Shown here: positions 26,192 through 34,206 of the stretch, piece after piece
Position numbering within the stretch: position 1 is the first letter of the stretch
Layout of the letters: each line of letters starts with the position of its first letter
Source: CBDFGK01 sp965247075
GTDB lineage: Bacteria; Pseudomonadota; Gammaproteobacteria; Pseudomonadales; Halieaceae
Length of the DNA: 64,000 nt
Assembly (NCBI GenBank): GCA_965247075.1
Contig: CBDFGK010000002.1
Coordinates: 434,001-498,000 of the forward strand
Direction: 5' to 3'
The notes under the pieces: model-generated
Databases searched by the model: none
What the model saw: only the letters and a program-made list of their open reading frames with translations
Told to the model about the DNA's origin: nothing
Program-made: the position numbers and the translations under genes

Positions 26192-26314
26192 AAAACAACC
26201 AACGTGATGCGTTGAGAGATCAGGTGTTCACGTTCGTCCAGAATGACTGTTCACGATCGCCGGAATACGCACTGAGGACAGTAATTTGACCGAAAAGCCT
26301 CTGTGGAGATTCTA

Positions 26315-26476
26315 ATGGTGCCACGAAAAACCAGGAAAAAACCGCAAACAACCTATGAATTTGTCATCGCGGAGGTAGCGCGCTTCGATATAGAGATTGC
26401 GTTTAGCTCGGATCTCATTACTGGAAACGTACGGCTGGCTGATCCCGAAACACCAGTATTCGAAGAGAGTAGATGA
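26315..26476 (+). CDS. Small unknown protein, possibly the 5' part of a gene split by a stop codon
   Basis: The 53-codon frame has a good ribosome binding site (GGAG, 6 bp before ATG). It starts with a basic segment (MVPRKTRKKPQTTYEF) and ends in ADPETPVFEESR. The TGA at 26474-26476 is followed in the same frame by the next gene, which has no intervening second stop. It could be a real small gene or the N-terminus of a 184-residue protein broken by one nonsense change. I do not recognise the family. Confidence 0.45.
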   Translation: MVPRKTRKKPQTTYEFVIAEVARFDIEIAFSSDLITGNVRLADPETPVFEESR

Positions 26477-26497
26477 CTCGTAATATGGAGCAACATT

Positions 26498-26869
26498 ATG
26501 TATCCGGTGGATCGTGTTGGCCTTGCCTGTAACTGGACGATTTGCGGTGATACTCGACCACATCGCTTTGACGCGAATAAGCTCAAGGATTTCCAGCTTA
26601 CAGAAAAGGATGGTATGCCCATGTACCGGAGTCATCGCGGTGTTCAACGTCCCGTCTACGAATTACCAAAAGGAATTTGTACGATCAGTAAACGACGTGG
26701 CAAAACAATATGGGATACAACTCTATTCTGTTCGGAAACGCTGGTGAGTGATTGGATACAACTCCGTGACGTACGTCCACTGTATGTGCATATCCATGAA
26801 GTTAAGGAACAACGGCAGCGCTGGGTTCGCAGCATTGGGCTAAGCACTGAGAATTCAGAGGAGTTCTAG
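26498..26869 (+). CDS. Unknown protein, first intact gene of the accessory run
   Basis: The 123-residue protein has no known motif. It looks soluble, with several Trp and Arg residues and two segments rich in beta-strand pattern (GVQRPVYELPKGICTIS, RPLYVHIHEVK). Its frame is continuous with the frame at 26315-26476 apart from the TGA. A GGAG sequence lies 8 bp before the ATG. It is co-directional with the interrupted 483-residue gene (start 26989) and the nuclease genes. No function can be given. Confidence 0.5.
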   Translation: MYPVDRVGLACNWTICGDTRPHRFDANKLKDFQLTEKDGMPMYRSHRGVQRPVYELPKGICTISKRRGKTIWDTTLFCSETLVSDWIQLRDVRPLYVHIHEVKEQRQRWVRSIGLSTENSEEF

Positions 26870-26988
26870 TTGTTCTCAAGGTTTGAACTTCCGCCAAGTT
26901 GCTCGCGTATACAGATAGTAGACAGTTCGCAGGATCCATCCCATACTGGGCATTATAAGAACAAGTTGCATAAACTCTGAAATACAAC

Positions 26989-27159
26989 ATGAGTCGGGCC
27001 CATAAAATCGAAAAACTGCGTGAACTTGTAAATCTCCCCTTGATTCAGGGCGGTTCTTTTGCAGGATTGAATCTTATTGATATGTATCTATTGTCACGGG
27101 ATCGCCAGCACGTGCTGGATACACTGCAGGAACGATTTCCGCACGCCACAAAAAATCTA
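26989..27159 (+). pseudogene. 5' fragment of a gene interrupted by the IS630 element
   Basis: From ATG at 26989, 57 codons read MSRAHKIEKLRELVNLPL through to ATKNL, where the IS starts within the codon neighbourhood CTA. Deleting the IS and one TA copy joins this frame exactly to GTG-ACT-GAG at 28332. The original protein was therefore about 483 residues. The first part looks like a short helical domain; I do not recognise it. Confidence 0.75.
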
Positions 27160-28329
27160 GTGTAGTGTCCTAAACATACTATACATTTTGCAAGACCGCC
27201 TTGGCTCGGCCCACCTTTTCCAATATCCCTTCCGCATTTTTTGTCCAAACGAAGGGCTTTGGTGATTCGTTATGCCGATCAATAAATTCCGTGATTGCCG
27301 CCTCAAGCTCTTTAACAGAATTAAAGACACCCCGTTTCAACTGCTTTTGTGTTAACAACCCGAAGAAGCGCTCCACCAGGTTGAGCCACGAAGAACTTGT
27401 CGGAATAAAATGAAGACTTACCCTCCTGTTGCGCGACAGCCACCTCCTCACTTTCTCGTGCTTGTGGGTGCTGTAGTTATCAACTATTAGGTGCAACTCC
27501 ATTTCTTTCGGCGTTTGCTTCTCTACAGTTTTTAGAAAAGATAAAAACTCCTGATGCCGATGTCGCTGCCTGCACTGTCCAATAACTTCTCCAGTCGCCA
27601 CATGTAACGCTGCAAATAGCGTACTTGTACCATGTCGCTTGTAGTCGTGGGTCATCGTGCCGGCACGCCCTTTCTTCAGCGGAAGGCCCGGCTGGGTGCG
27701 ATCCAACGCCTGGATAGAAGATTTCTCATCAACACAGAAAACCACTGCATTTTCCGGAGGAGATAAATAAAGCCCCACAACATCTTCCAGCTTTTCCTCA
27801 AACCGAGGATCATTGCTGACTTTGAATCCCATCAGCAGATGCGGTTTAAGTCCGGACTCCTGCCACACACGATTTACAAAACTATGCGTCGTCCCCAACT
27901 CTTTTGCCAGTGTTCGCGTGGACCAGTGTGTCGCATCTTTCGGTTTGGACTGCGTGGTCATCTTGATTATTATGGAACGCAACCTGGCTTGATCTGCACT
28001 CTTCCTACCCCCTTGATTTTTGCCACGGGGCAGTTCTCTTTTGATGCCGTCATAACCGTGTACAGCGTAGCGGTTTCGCCAGCGACCAACCTTATGCGCG
28101 GTTATTTTGAGTTGCTCAGCTATCTCAATATTGCTATGCCCTTTTGATGCCATCCAAATGATTTTGGATCGCTCAATCAAGCGTATAGGCGCTTTCCGGC
28201 TGCGGATCGTTTTCTTTAGTATGTTTTCCTCTTCCGGTGTTAACTGAATCTTTACTGCTGTGTTCATCGGATGCCCCCGGCAAATAACCGGGGCTATTAT
28301 ATATGATTAGTTTGTTTAGGACACTACAC
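27160..28329 (-). mobile_element. IS630-family insertion sequence
   Basis: The 1170-bp element is bounded by inverted repeats starting GTGTAGTGTCCTAAACA at both ends. It is flanked by the TA dinucleotide duplication typical of IS630/Tc1 (27158-27159 and 28330-28331). It contains one full-length transposase gene on the minus strand. It disrupts the gene running from 26989 to 29612. Confidence 0.92.
27179..28267 (-). CDS. IS630-family transposase
   Basis: The 362-residue single-frame transposase has an N-terminal helix-turn-helix (SNIEIAEQLKITAHKVGRW) and a DDE catalytic core: D in VVFCVDEKSS, D in HLIVDNYSTH, E in SSSWLNLVERFFG. All three catalytic residues are present and the length is normal, so the element is probably active. 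Confidence 0.95.
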   Translation of the reverse strand: MNTAVKIQLTPEEENILKKTIRSRKAPIRLIERSKIIWMASKGHSNIEIAEQLKITAHKVGRWRNRYAVHGYDGIKRELPRGKNQGGRKSADQARLRSIIIKMTTQSKPKDATHWSTRTLAKELGTTHSFVNRVWQESGLKPHLLMGFKVSNDPRFEEKLEDVVGLYLSPPENAVVFCVDEKSSIQALDRTQPGLPLKKGRAGTMTHDYKRHGTSTLFAALHVATGEVIGQCRQRHRHQEFLSFLKTVEKQTPKEMELHLIVDNYSTHKHEKVRRWLSRNRRVSLHFIPTSSSWLNLVERFFGLLTQKQLKRGVFNSVKELEAAITEFIDRHNESPKPFVWTKNAEGILEKVGRAKAVLQNV

Positions 28330-28331
28330 TA

Positions 28332-29612
28332 GTGACTGAGGAAGATTGGCGCGAAAAACTCTCCGACACAGATGTGGTGAAAGCGTATATTAGCGCGTTT
28401 GTTGGTGAGGACGCGGAACGCGACGCTATGTCATTCCTGGCTAATAATGGCATCGTTGCAGAGCAGTTCGCCTCCAAAATTCATGCGCATACCGATTTGG
28501 CTGGTAGCGATGGCGTTGAGTATTCCGTGAAATCCTACGCTTCAGAGAACCTCCATAGTCTTCGAAATGAAATACGGGAGTCTGACGCACAGTACTATGT
28601 GGTCAATACCGAAGCCTATGAAGGCTTGGCATCCAAAGGCCAGATTGCGGAGTACGAAGAAGATGGTATCCAAATTATCGATGGTGGTTTCAGTCATCAG
28701 GATGATCTGGAGCTTGCTACTGAGCACCTTTCTGACCGTATAGACGACGCGATCTCCCCCATTTTTGATCATGTTCTCGATGATGTCCCCATTGTGGGTG
28801 CGATTGTAGCAGCGGCAAGTATCGGCAATGTCGTGGTAGAGATGAGGGAGGGAAAGCTCTCCAAAGCTGAAGCGCTGGGCGAGATAGGTACAGACATCGG
28901 TAAGTTCGCTGCCTCAGGCGCAGGTGCTACTGCGGGAGCAGTATCGGGGGCGATGGCAGGCAGTGTAGTATTCCCGTTGGCCGGCACCCTTATTGGTGGA
29001 TTTGTTGGCGGTATTGCGGGTGCGATGGGTGCTCGATCCTTCCTGGAAAATAGACGTTACAAACATAAGTGGCCGGTATCCGATAGAACCCATAAGCACT
29101 TCGCTACTGCCTATCACAATGGACTATCGGAATACTCTCGCAGGAAGATCGGCGATATTTTGTTCAAGCGCGTCGAGTTTCAACGTGAAATAGAGGACGC
29201 GAGAGCGAAGCGGAAGCTTCGAGTTCCCAAGCGCCGGTTTTTGGTCTTTAATACGCTGGATGTAACTTCAGTCTTTCTTGCGCAAATTGAAGAGAAATTG
29301 GAATCTCAGCTCGCCAAATTGGATGATCAGGTTACGGTATTCGCAGAGTGGTTGATGGACTACGCCATTGAGTCCGGTATTGAAATGTATCCTGAGGACA
29401 AACGGAACGCATTTCGTGCTGCACAGAGAATCTATGGTGCATTACTGTCCGAAAATGTTGATTGGCTACTCCAGGTCGACGAGAAAGAGATAGGGCTGCT
29501 GAAATCATTCCAGGAGGAAATTCAGAAGTCGCCCAATAACCCTTATCAAGCCTTCGCGCTGAACATGGAACAACTGCGAAGACATGCGACGCTTCAACAG
29601 ATGGTGGGTTAG
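28332..29612 (+). CDS. Unknown protein with glycine-rich membrane segment (3' part of IS-interrupted gene)
   Basis: The 426-residue remainder begins at GTG but has no ribosome binding site there; the original start was at 26989. The N-terminal part contains DGVEYSVKSYAS followed by DAQYYVVNTEAYE. This recalls nuclease-fold beta strands with a D...xVK arrangement, a weak hint only. About residues 175-240 form a hydrophobic, Gly/Ala-rich stretch (GAGATAGAVSGAMAG, GTLIGGFVGGIAGAMGA) with glycine-zipper spacing, probably membrane-inserting. The C-terminus is charged and helical. The family is unknown to me. The next gene follows after 3 bp, so the run is an operon. Confidence 0.6.
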   Translation: MTEEDWREKLSDTDVVKAYISAFVGEDAERDAMSFLANNGIVAEQFASKIHAHTDLAGSDGVEYSVKSYASENLHSLRNEIRESDAQYYVVNTEAYEGLASKGQIAEYEEDGIQIIDGGFSHQDDLELATEHLSDRIDDAISPIFDHVLDDVPIVGAIVAAASIGNVVVEMREGKLSKAEALGEIGTDIGKFAASGAGATAGAVSGAMAGSVVFPLAGTLIGGFVGGIAGAMGARSFLENRRYKHKWPVSDRTHKHFATAYHNGLSEYSRRKIGDILFKRVEFQREIEDARAKRKLRVPKRRFLVFNTLDVTSVFLAQIEEKLESQLAKLDDQVTVFAEWLMDYAIESGIEMYPEDKRNAFRAAQRIYGALLSENVDWLLQVDEKEIGLLKSFQEEIQKSPNNPYQAFALNMEQLRRHATLQQMVG

Positions 29613-29615
29613 TTC

Positions 29616-30014
29616 ATGAGCAGGTTCAGATCGAAATTTGAGAAACGATTTGAGGAGCACGGGCGAGATGTGAAAGGAGAACAACGCGCTGATCGCCTTG
29701 TATCTGTGACCGCAGCTGCTGGGGCTGGCGCAGCTTCTGCGGCGGGTACTGCAGCAGCAGTTGCAACCTTTGGAACAGCTGGTACGGGTACAGCTATTGG
29801 TACATTGTCTGGTGTGGCAGCGACCAAGGCAACACTTGCGGCTCTTGGAGGAGGCTCACTGGCCGTAGGTGGCGGAGGTATCGCAGCTGGAACACTCGTG
29901 TTGCTTGGAGTAGCGGTTGTTCCCGCGACCCTGGTAGGAGGGGCCCTATATCTCCGCCGAAGACAGCAAAGGCAATCGTCAGATTATGGCCGTGATCCGA
30001 AAGGAAACAATTGA
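29616..30014 (+). CDS. Gly/Ala-rich hydrophobic small protein
   Basis: The 132-residue protein has a charged N-terminus (RSKFEKRFEEHGRDVKGE), about 80 residues of Gly/Ala/Thr/Val (residues ~33-112) and a basic C-terminus (YLRRRQQRQ). The middle could form two or three membrane helices with small-residue packing, like the preceding gene's hydrophobic segment. It starts 3 bp after that gene. No function is known; a pore-forming or membrane-disrupting role is speculation. Confidence 0.65.
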   Translation: MSRFRSKFEKRFEEHGRDVKGEQRADRLVSVTAAAGAGAASAAGTAAAVATFGTAGTGTAIGTLSGVAATKATLAALGGGSLAVGGGGIAAGTLVLLGVAVVPATLVGGALYLRRRQQRQSSDYGRDPKGNN

Positions 30015-30071
30015 TGCGCCAACGGCGTACCACATCAAAATATATTTGGAATCCTTATTGGAAGATTACGT

Positions 30072-31124
30072 ATGCCGATTTATCGAATTGACCAAGAGAG
30101 TATCACCCCAATAACTCGAACCACCTTTGATCAGGAAGGTATCCGTGAGCGTGAGGATATTCAACGGCTACTTAAACAATGTATAGACGTAATTTCGCCC
30201 GATACACTTGTTATCGCCGAGGAGTTTTGCGATTGGGAGGATAGCAGGCGGCGCATCGACTTGTTAGGTATTGATAAGGCGGCGAATCTTGTCGTGATCG
30301 AACTCAAGCGTACCGAAGATGGCGGACATATGGAGCTACAGGCGCTTCGTTATGCAGCCATGATATCGACGCTAACCTTTGAAAAGTTGATCGCTATTTA
30401 CGTGCGATACCTCAAAGACAATGGCATGGAATTGGATGCAGAGGTGAGTGTTTTGGAGTTTCTCGGCTGGTCAGAGCCAAATGAAGACCAATTCGCTCAG
30501 GAAGTGAAGATTGTTTTGGCGTCAGCTGAGTTCTCGAAGGAGTTGACCGCCTCGGTCATGTGGCTCAACGATTTTCGCCTGGATATTCGCTGTGTTCGCA
30601 TGCACCCCTATGTAAGTGACGGACAGGTCTTGGTTGATGTGCAGACTGTTATACCTATTCCAGAGGTTGCCGACTATCAAGTGCGTATTCGGGAGAAAAA
30701 GCTGCGCGAGCGCCAGGTTCGGACAAGCAATCGCGACTTTACTAAATATGATGTTGAGATAGGTAGTGCGACGTACCCAGCAGAGAGCAAGCGTTGGTTG
30801 ATGTACCGAATCGTTTCGGGACTGCTCAGTTCTGGTATTGATCCTCAAGACGTTATAGATGCAATACCTTGGAGACGAAACGCCCTCTTCGAAATCTTTG
30901 AGGGAGAGCTGACAGCGGAGCAAGCACGAGAAGAGATTATGAAATCTGATGTGGGCGGCAAAATTCCACGTATGAAAAGGTACTTCTCTGGTGACGGCGA
31001 GGTTTTTCATTTTGCCGGTAAAACTTATGTATTGATCAATAAATGGGGAGCCAGGACTTCGGAAGCAGTGGATCTCCTTCAGCAGCGATTCCCTGATCAC
31101 GGCATTAAAATTACACCATCGTAG
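30072..31124 (+). CDS. PD-(D/E)XK-type nuclease-like protein (DUF91/NucS-like)
   Basis: The 350-residue soluble protein has the catalytic pattern of a restriction-endonuclease fold at the N-terminus: E50/E51 in IAEEFCDWE, D63 in RRRIDLLGID, then E77-x-K79 in VVIELKRTEDGGH, followed by a helix with ALRYAAM. This arrangement matches DUF91/NucS-like DNA endonucleases. The C-terminal half (FTKYDVEIGS...YPAESKRWLMYRIV) is unlike NucS and may bind DNA or a partner. It lies between a membrane-protein pair and a GIY-YIG gene, a context that suggests defence. The specific target is unknown. Confidence 0.72.
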   Translation: MPIYRIDQESITPITRTTFDQEGIREREDIQRLLKQCIDVISPDTLVIAEEFCDWEDSRRRIDLLGIDKAANLVVIELKRTEDGGHMELQALRYAAMISTLTFEKLIAIYVRYLKDNGMELDAEVSVLEFLGWSEPNEDQFAQEVKIVLASAEFSKELTASVMWLNDFRLDIRCVRMHPYVSDGQVLVDVQTVIPIPEVADYQVRIREKKLRERQVRTSNRDFTKYDVEIGSATYPAESKRWLMYRIVSGLLSSGIDPQDVIDAIPWRRNALFEIFEGELTAEQAREEIMKSDVGGKIPRMKRYFSGDGEVFHFAGKTYVLINKWGARTSEAVDLLQQRFPDHGIKITPS

Positions 31125-31453
31125 GAGGTAAATTGCTCTATGGAAGAACTCATTGGAATAGGTTTTTCTCATGTGGGCATCTGGATTTATGAGGAGGGAA
31201 GATTCCGGCTCTCTATGCGTTCGTATCGAGTGAGGATGTTTTGTATATTGGAAAAACATCCCGGCCGCTGTCAAGGCGGCTTTACGGATATCAGAAGCCT
31301 GGAGAGAGCCAAAAAACCAATATGCGAGTCCATGCCGAATTGGTTAGTGCAATTGACGCGGGAAGCACTATTGAGATTTGGGCGTTTCACGATGCGCGAG
31401 AGATTCGAATTGGCGCCAGGTCATCACCTCCCATGCATAGTTATACTTCTAAT

Positions 31454-32726
31454 CACTGCTGTCCCGTTAAGGAGAAATAAGGAGGTCTGATTCCGCCACA
31501 ATTGATACAATGAGATTGTCTATAAAACAGTGTATTAATAGAGGGAACCAGACCATGGCGCATTGTAATACGATCCTGTCACAAATACTAAAACTTGTTC
31601 CGAGACATGAATTTGAGACCCTTGCCAAACAACATCATTCTGGCCGTTCCTTTCGTAAAGCCTCCCGCTGGTCACAGTTTGTGTCGCTGACGATGGCTCA
31701 ATTGTCTGGTCGAAACAGCTTGCGTGATATCGTGGATAATATGTCGGCGCAAATGCATCGCCTTTACCACCTGGGCAGCGCGAAGCTGTCGCGATCTAAC
31801 CTATCGCGCATCAATGAAGATAAGCCTTATGCTCTGTACGAAGCGCTGTTTGGAAAACTGTTAACTCGCTGCCAAGGCGTGGCGCCTGATCATAGTTTCA
31901 GATTTACTCACCCGCTTTATTCGCTGGACGCGTCCACCATCGACTTGTGTTTGTCTGCGTTTCCCTGGGCTGATTTTCGCACCACCAAAGGAGCGATTAA
32001 GCTGCACGTCGGTTTGAATCATGCGGGTTATTTGCCGGAGTTTGTGGTCGTCACGGAAGGGAAGAAGCACGATGTAACAGTGGGTCGCACGCTCATATTT
32101 CCTAAGGGAAGTATTATTGCAATTGATAAAGCCTACAATGATTACGTTTGGTATAAGCAATTGACAGATAAGGGTATTTTCTTCGTCACCCGGCTTAAGA
32201 GCAATGCAAAATACCGCATTATCGAGCGTCGATCGGTGCTGAAAGGCAAAGGTTTGACGTGTGATCAAACGATAGAATTCACCGGCCCCCAGGTCTCCAA
32301 AAAATGTCCTGTTCGATTAAGGCGGGTTGGCTACAAAGATGCGGAGACGGGTAAGCACTATGTGTTTGTAACAAACAATTTCAAACTGGCAGCCAAGACG
32401 ATTGCCGATGTCTACAAAGCCAGGTGGCAAGTGGAATTATTCTTTAAGTGGATAAAACAGAACCTGAAAATCAAATCGTTTGTTGGCACGAGCAAGAATG
32501 CAGTGATGACTCAAATATGGATAGCGATGTGCGTATACCTGCTAATTGCATTTCTGAAGTTTCAGTCTGGACTCACAAAGAGTATGCAGCAGCTATTGCG
32601 ATTACTGCAGCTTAATTTGTTTGATAAGCGTGACCTGATGGCGTTGTTAAGGGGTGATCCGCCTGATGGCAGACTGCCCGATGTCAATCAAATGAAACTC
32701 ATATGAAAGTTAACGGGACAGCAGTG
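31454..32726 (+). mobile_element. IS4-family insertion sequence
   Basis: The 1273-bp element has inverted ends starting CACTGCTGTCCCGTTAA. It is flanked by the 9-bp direct repeat ACTTCTAAT (31445-31453 and 32727-32735). It carries one transposase gene and interrupts the GIY-YIG gene. Confidence 0.92.
31555..32706 (+). CDS. IS4-family transposase
   Basis: The 383-residue protein starts at ATG 31555 after GAGGG; an upstream ATG at 31510 is less likely. The DDE core is visible: D in YSLDASTID, D in IIAIDKAYND, and E in ARWQVELFFKWIKQNLKIK, the Y/W-(2)-R...E..K signature of IS4 proteins. The length is normal and catalytic residues are intact. Confidence 0.95.
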   Translation: MAHCNTILSQILKLVPRHEFETLAKQHHSGRSFRKASRWSQFVSLTMAQLSGRNSLRDIVDNMSAQMHRLYHLGSAKLSRSNLSRINEDKPYALYEALFGKLLTRCQGVAPDHSFRFTHPLYSLDASTIDLCLSAFPWADFRTTKGAIKLHVGLNHAGYLPEFVVVTEGKKHDVTVGRTLIFPKGSIIAIDKAYNDYVWYKQLTDKGIFFVTRLKSNAKYRIIERRSVLKGKGLTCDQTIEFTGPQVSKKCPVRLRRVGYKDAETGKHYVFVTNNFKLAAKTIADVYKARWQVELFFKWIKQNLKIKSFVGTSKNAVMTQIWIAMCVYLLIAFLKFQSGLTKSMQQLLRLLQLNLFDKRDLMALLRGDPPDGRLPDVNQMKLI

Positions 32727-32824
32727 ACTTCTAATAATGATGAAGAATCTCAAGATCATTCAGCCAGCGTTGACGACAACCCATCAAAGGTAACGGGAAG
32801 TACTGCTCTTAAACCGAGTTTTCT

Positions 32825-33058
32825 GTGACTCTCGGTAAGACTTATTACAACCAGGGTTTCCTTAATGTTCCCATCGGATTCTCCCGCTATCTTGGCATCG
32901 ATGGTGAGTCTGTTCGAATTTCATGCTGTGGTAGCGAGAGAGAGATTACGGGCACAATCAACAGATCCGTGAACTTGAATGACACTCCCAGAATTATGGG
33001 CGGAGTGGAGCTTCGAGATTGGATCCGATCGAAATTGGTTAACTGGATAGTGGACTAA
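32825..33058 (+). CDS. Unknown small protein, possible C-terminal domain of the GIY-YIG protein
   Basis: The 77-residue protein starts with GTG overlapping the preceding stop (GTGA). Motifs TLGKTYYNQGFLNVP, GTINRSVN and TPRIMGGVELRDWI give a compact beta-rich domain. One extra T in the T-run just upstream (32818-32822) would fuse it in frame to the GIY-YIG gene, so it may have been a C-terminal domain of that protein. Which of the two is right cannot be decided here. Confidence 0.5.
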   Translation: MTLGKTYYNQGFLNVPIGFSRYLGIDGESVRISCCGSEREITGTINRSVNLNDTPRIMGGVELRDWIRSKLVNWIVD

Positions 33059-33087
33059 ATAATCGACTAAATAGTGGTCAATGTGAC

Positions 33088-34182
33088 TTAAACATTGAAC
33101 CGAAAATGGATTATATCGCCGTCCTGGACCACGTAGTCTTTGCCCTCCAGGCGCCAGCGACCGGCATCTTTAGCCCCTTGTTCGCCATTGTGAGCAATAA
33201 AATCTTCATAACTGATGACTTCGGCGCGAATAAAGCCCTTTTGGAAGTCGGTGTGAATCACCGCGGCGGCTTCCGGCGCGGTGGCACCGACTTTTACTGT
33301 CCAGGCCCGCACTTCCTTTACTCCCGCGGTGAAGTAGGTGTGCAGGCCAAGTAGTTCGTAGCCGGCACGAATGACGCGATTGAGGCCAGCCTCGGCCAGG
33401 CCAAGATCGTCGAGAAACTCCGCTCGCCCTTCATCATCGAGCTCCGCAATCTCCGCTTCCAGCTTGTTACAGATAACCACAACTATGGCCTTTTCCCTGG
33501 TCGCAATCTCGTTCAGCTTGTCGACCCATTCGTTGCCGTCCAGTCCGTCCTCGTCCACGTTGGCGATGAACATGGTGGGTTTGATCGTCAGCAGGTACAG
33601 CGTGTTAACCAGCGCCCATTCCTCGGGGCGTAACGCCAGGGCGCGTACCGGCAGAGCCTCATTGAGTTGGGGCAGGAGCTTGTCTTCCAGTAGCGCCTTG
33701 ATTGCTATGGACTCCTTGTCGCCTCCCTTGGCGGTTCGAATGACTTTTTGCAGTTGCTTTTCACAACTTTCCAGATCCGCCAGTGCCAGTTCGATGTTGA
33801 TGATTTCGACATCGCCGGCAGGGTCTATCTTATTGGCGACGTGAATAACGTTGTCGTCCTCAAAACAGCGCACTACGTGCGCGATGGCATCAGTTTCCCG
33901 GATATTTGCCAAAAACCGGTTACCCAGCCCTTCACCTTTTGAGGCACCGGCCACCAGCCCGGCGATATCCACAAATTCCATGGTGGTGGCGACTTCTTTC
34001 TGCGGTGTGATGATGGCGGCAATTTTTTCCTGGCGCGGATCGGAAACAGGCACCACACCGGCGTTAGGCTCAATGGTGCAGAAGGGGAAGTTGGCTGCAT
34101 CAATACCCGCTTTGGTGAGTGCGTTGAACAGGGTAGATTTGCCGACGTTGGGCAGGCCGACAATGCCGCATTTGAATCCCAT
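33088..34182 (-). CDS. ychF: Redox-regulated ribosome-binding ATPase YchF (EngD)
   Basis: The 364-residue Obg-family P-loop NTPase has a G1 motif GLPNVGKST, G3-like DIAGLV, G4 region ANVDED, and a TGS domain with FRFNV as the conserved C-terminus. YchF binds ATP rather than GTP and associates with ribosomes. It is followed by pth on the same strand with a 24-bp gap, the common ychF-pth pairing, and marks the start of core genome after the accessory region. Confidence 0.97.
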   Translation of the reverse strand: MGFKCGIVGLPNVGKSTLFNALTKAGIDAANFPFCTIEPNAGVVPVSDPRQEKIAAIITPQKEVATTMEFVDIAGLVAGASKGEGLGNRFLANIRETDAIAHVVRCFEDDNVIHVANKIDPAGDVEIINIELALADLESCEKQLQKVIRTAKGGDKESIAIKALLEDKLLPQLNEALPVRALALRPEEWALVNTLYLLTIKPTMFIANVDEDGLDGNEWVDKLNEIATREKAIVVVICNKLEAEIAELDDEGRAEFLDDLGLAEAGLNRVIRAGYELLGLHTYFTAGVKEVRAWTVKVGATAPEAAAVIHTDFQKGFIRAEVISYEDFIAHNGEQGAKDAGRWRLEGKDYVVQDGDIIHFRFNV

Positions 34183-34206
34183 GTGTTGCTCCTGTGCGTG
34201 GGTTTA

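Larger units (their letters stand above)
23658..26271 (+). mobile_element. IS21-family insertion sequence
   Basis: The 2614-bp element is bounded by terminal repeats: TGCGTATTCCGGCCCAACGT on the left and, reading inward, TGCGTATTCCGGCGATCGTG on the right. It is flanked by the 6-bp direct repeat CTGAGG (23652-23657 and 26272-26277). It carries istA and istB, both open, and multiple subterminal repeats at the left. It looks intact and potentially mobile. Confidence 0.93.
31140..32828 (+). pseudogene. GIY-YIG nuclease-like gene, frameshifted and interrupted by an IS4 element
   Basis: The ATG at 31140 follows AGGAGGT. The first frame reads MEELIGIGFSHVGIWIYEEG; a one-base loss near 31195-31201 is needed to continue as ALYAFVSSEDVLYIGKTSRP. 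The latter is a GIY-YIG core (the Y-A-F variant plus LYIGKT, then SRRLYGYQKPG). The frame runs to TIEIWAFHD and into the IS at 31454. After the IS and one 9-bp repeat are removed, it continues SNNDEESQDHSASVDD to a stop overlapping the next gene (GTGA at 32825-32828). The gene is dead as it stands. Confidence 0.7.
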
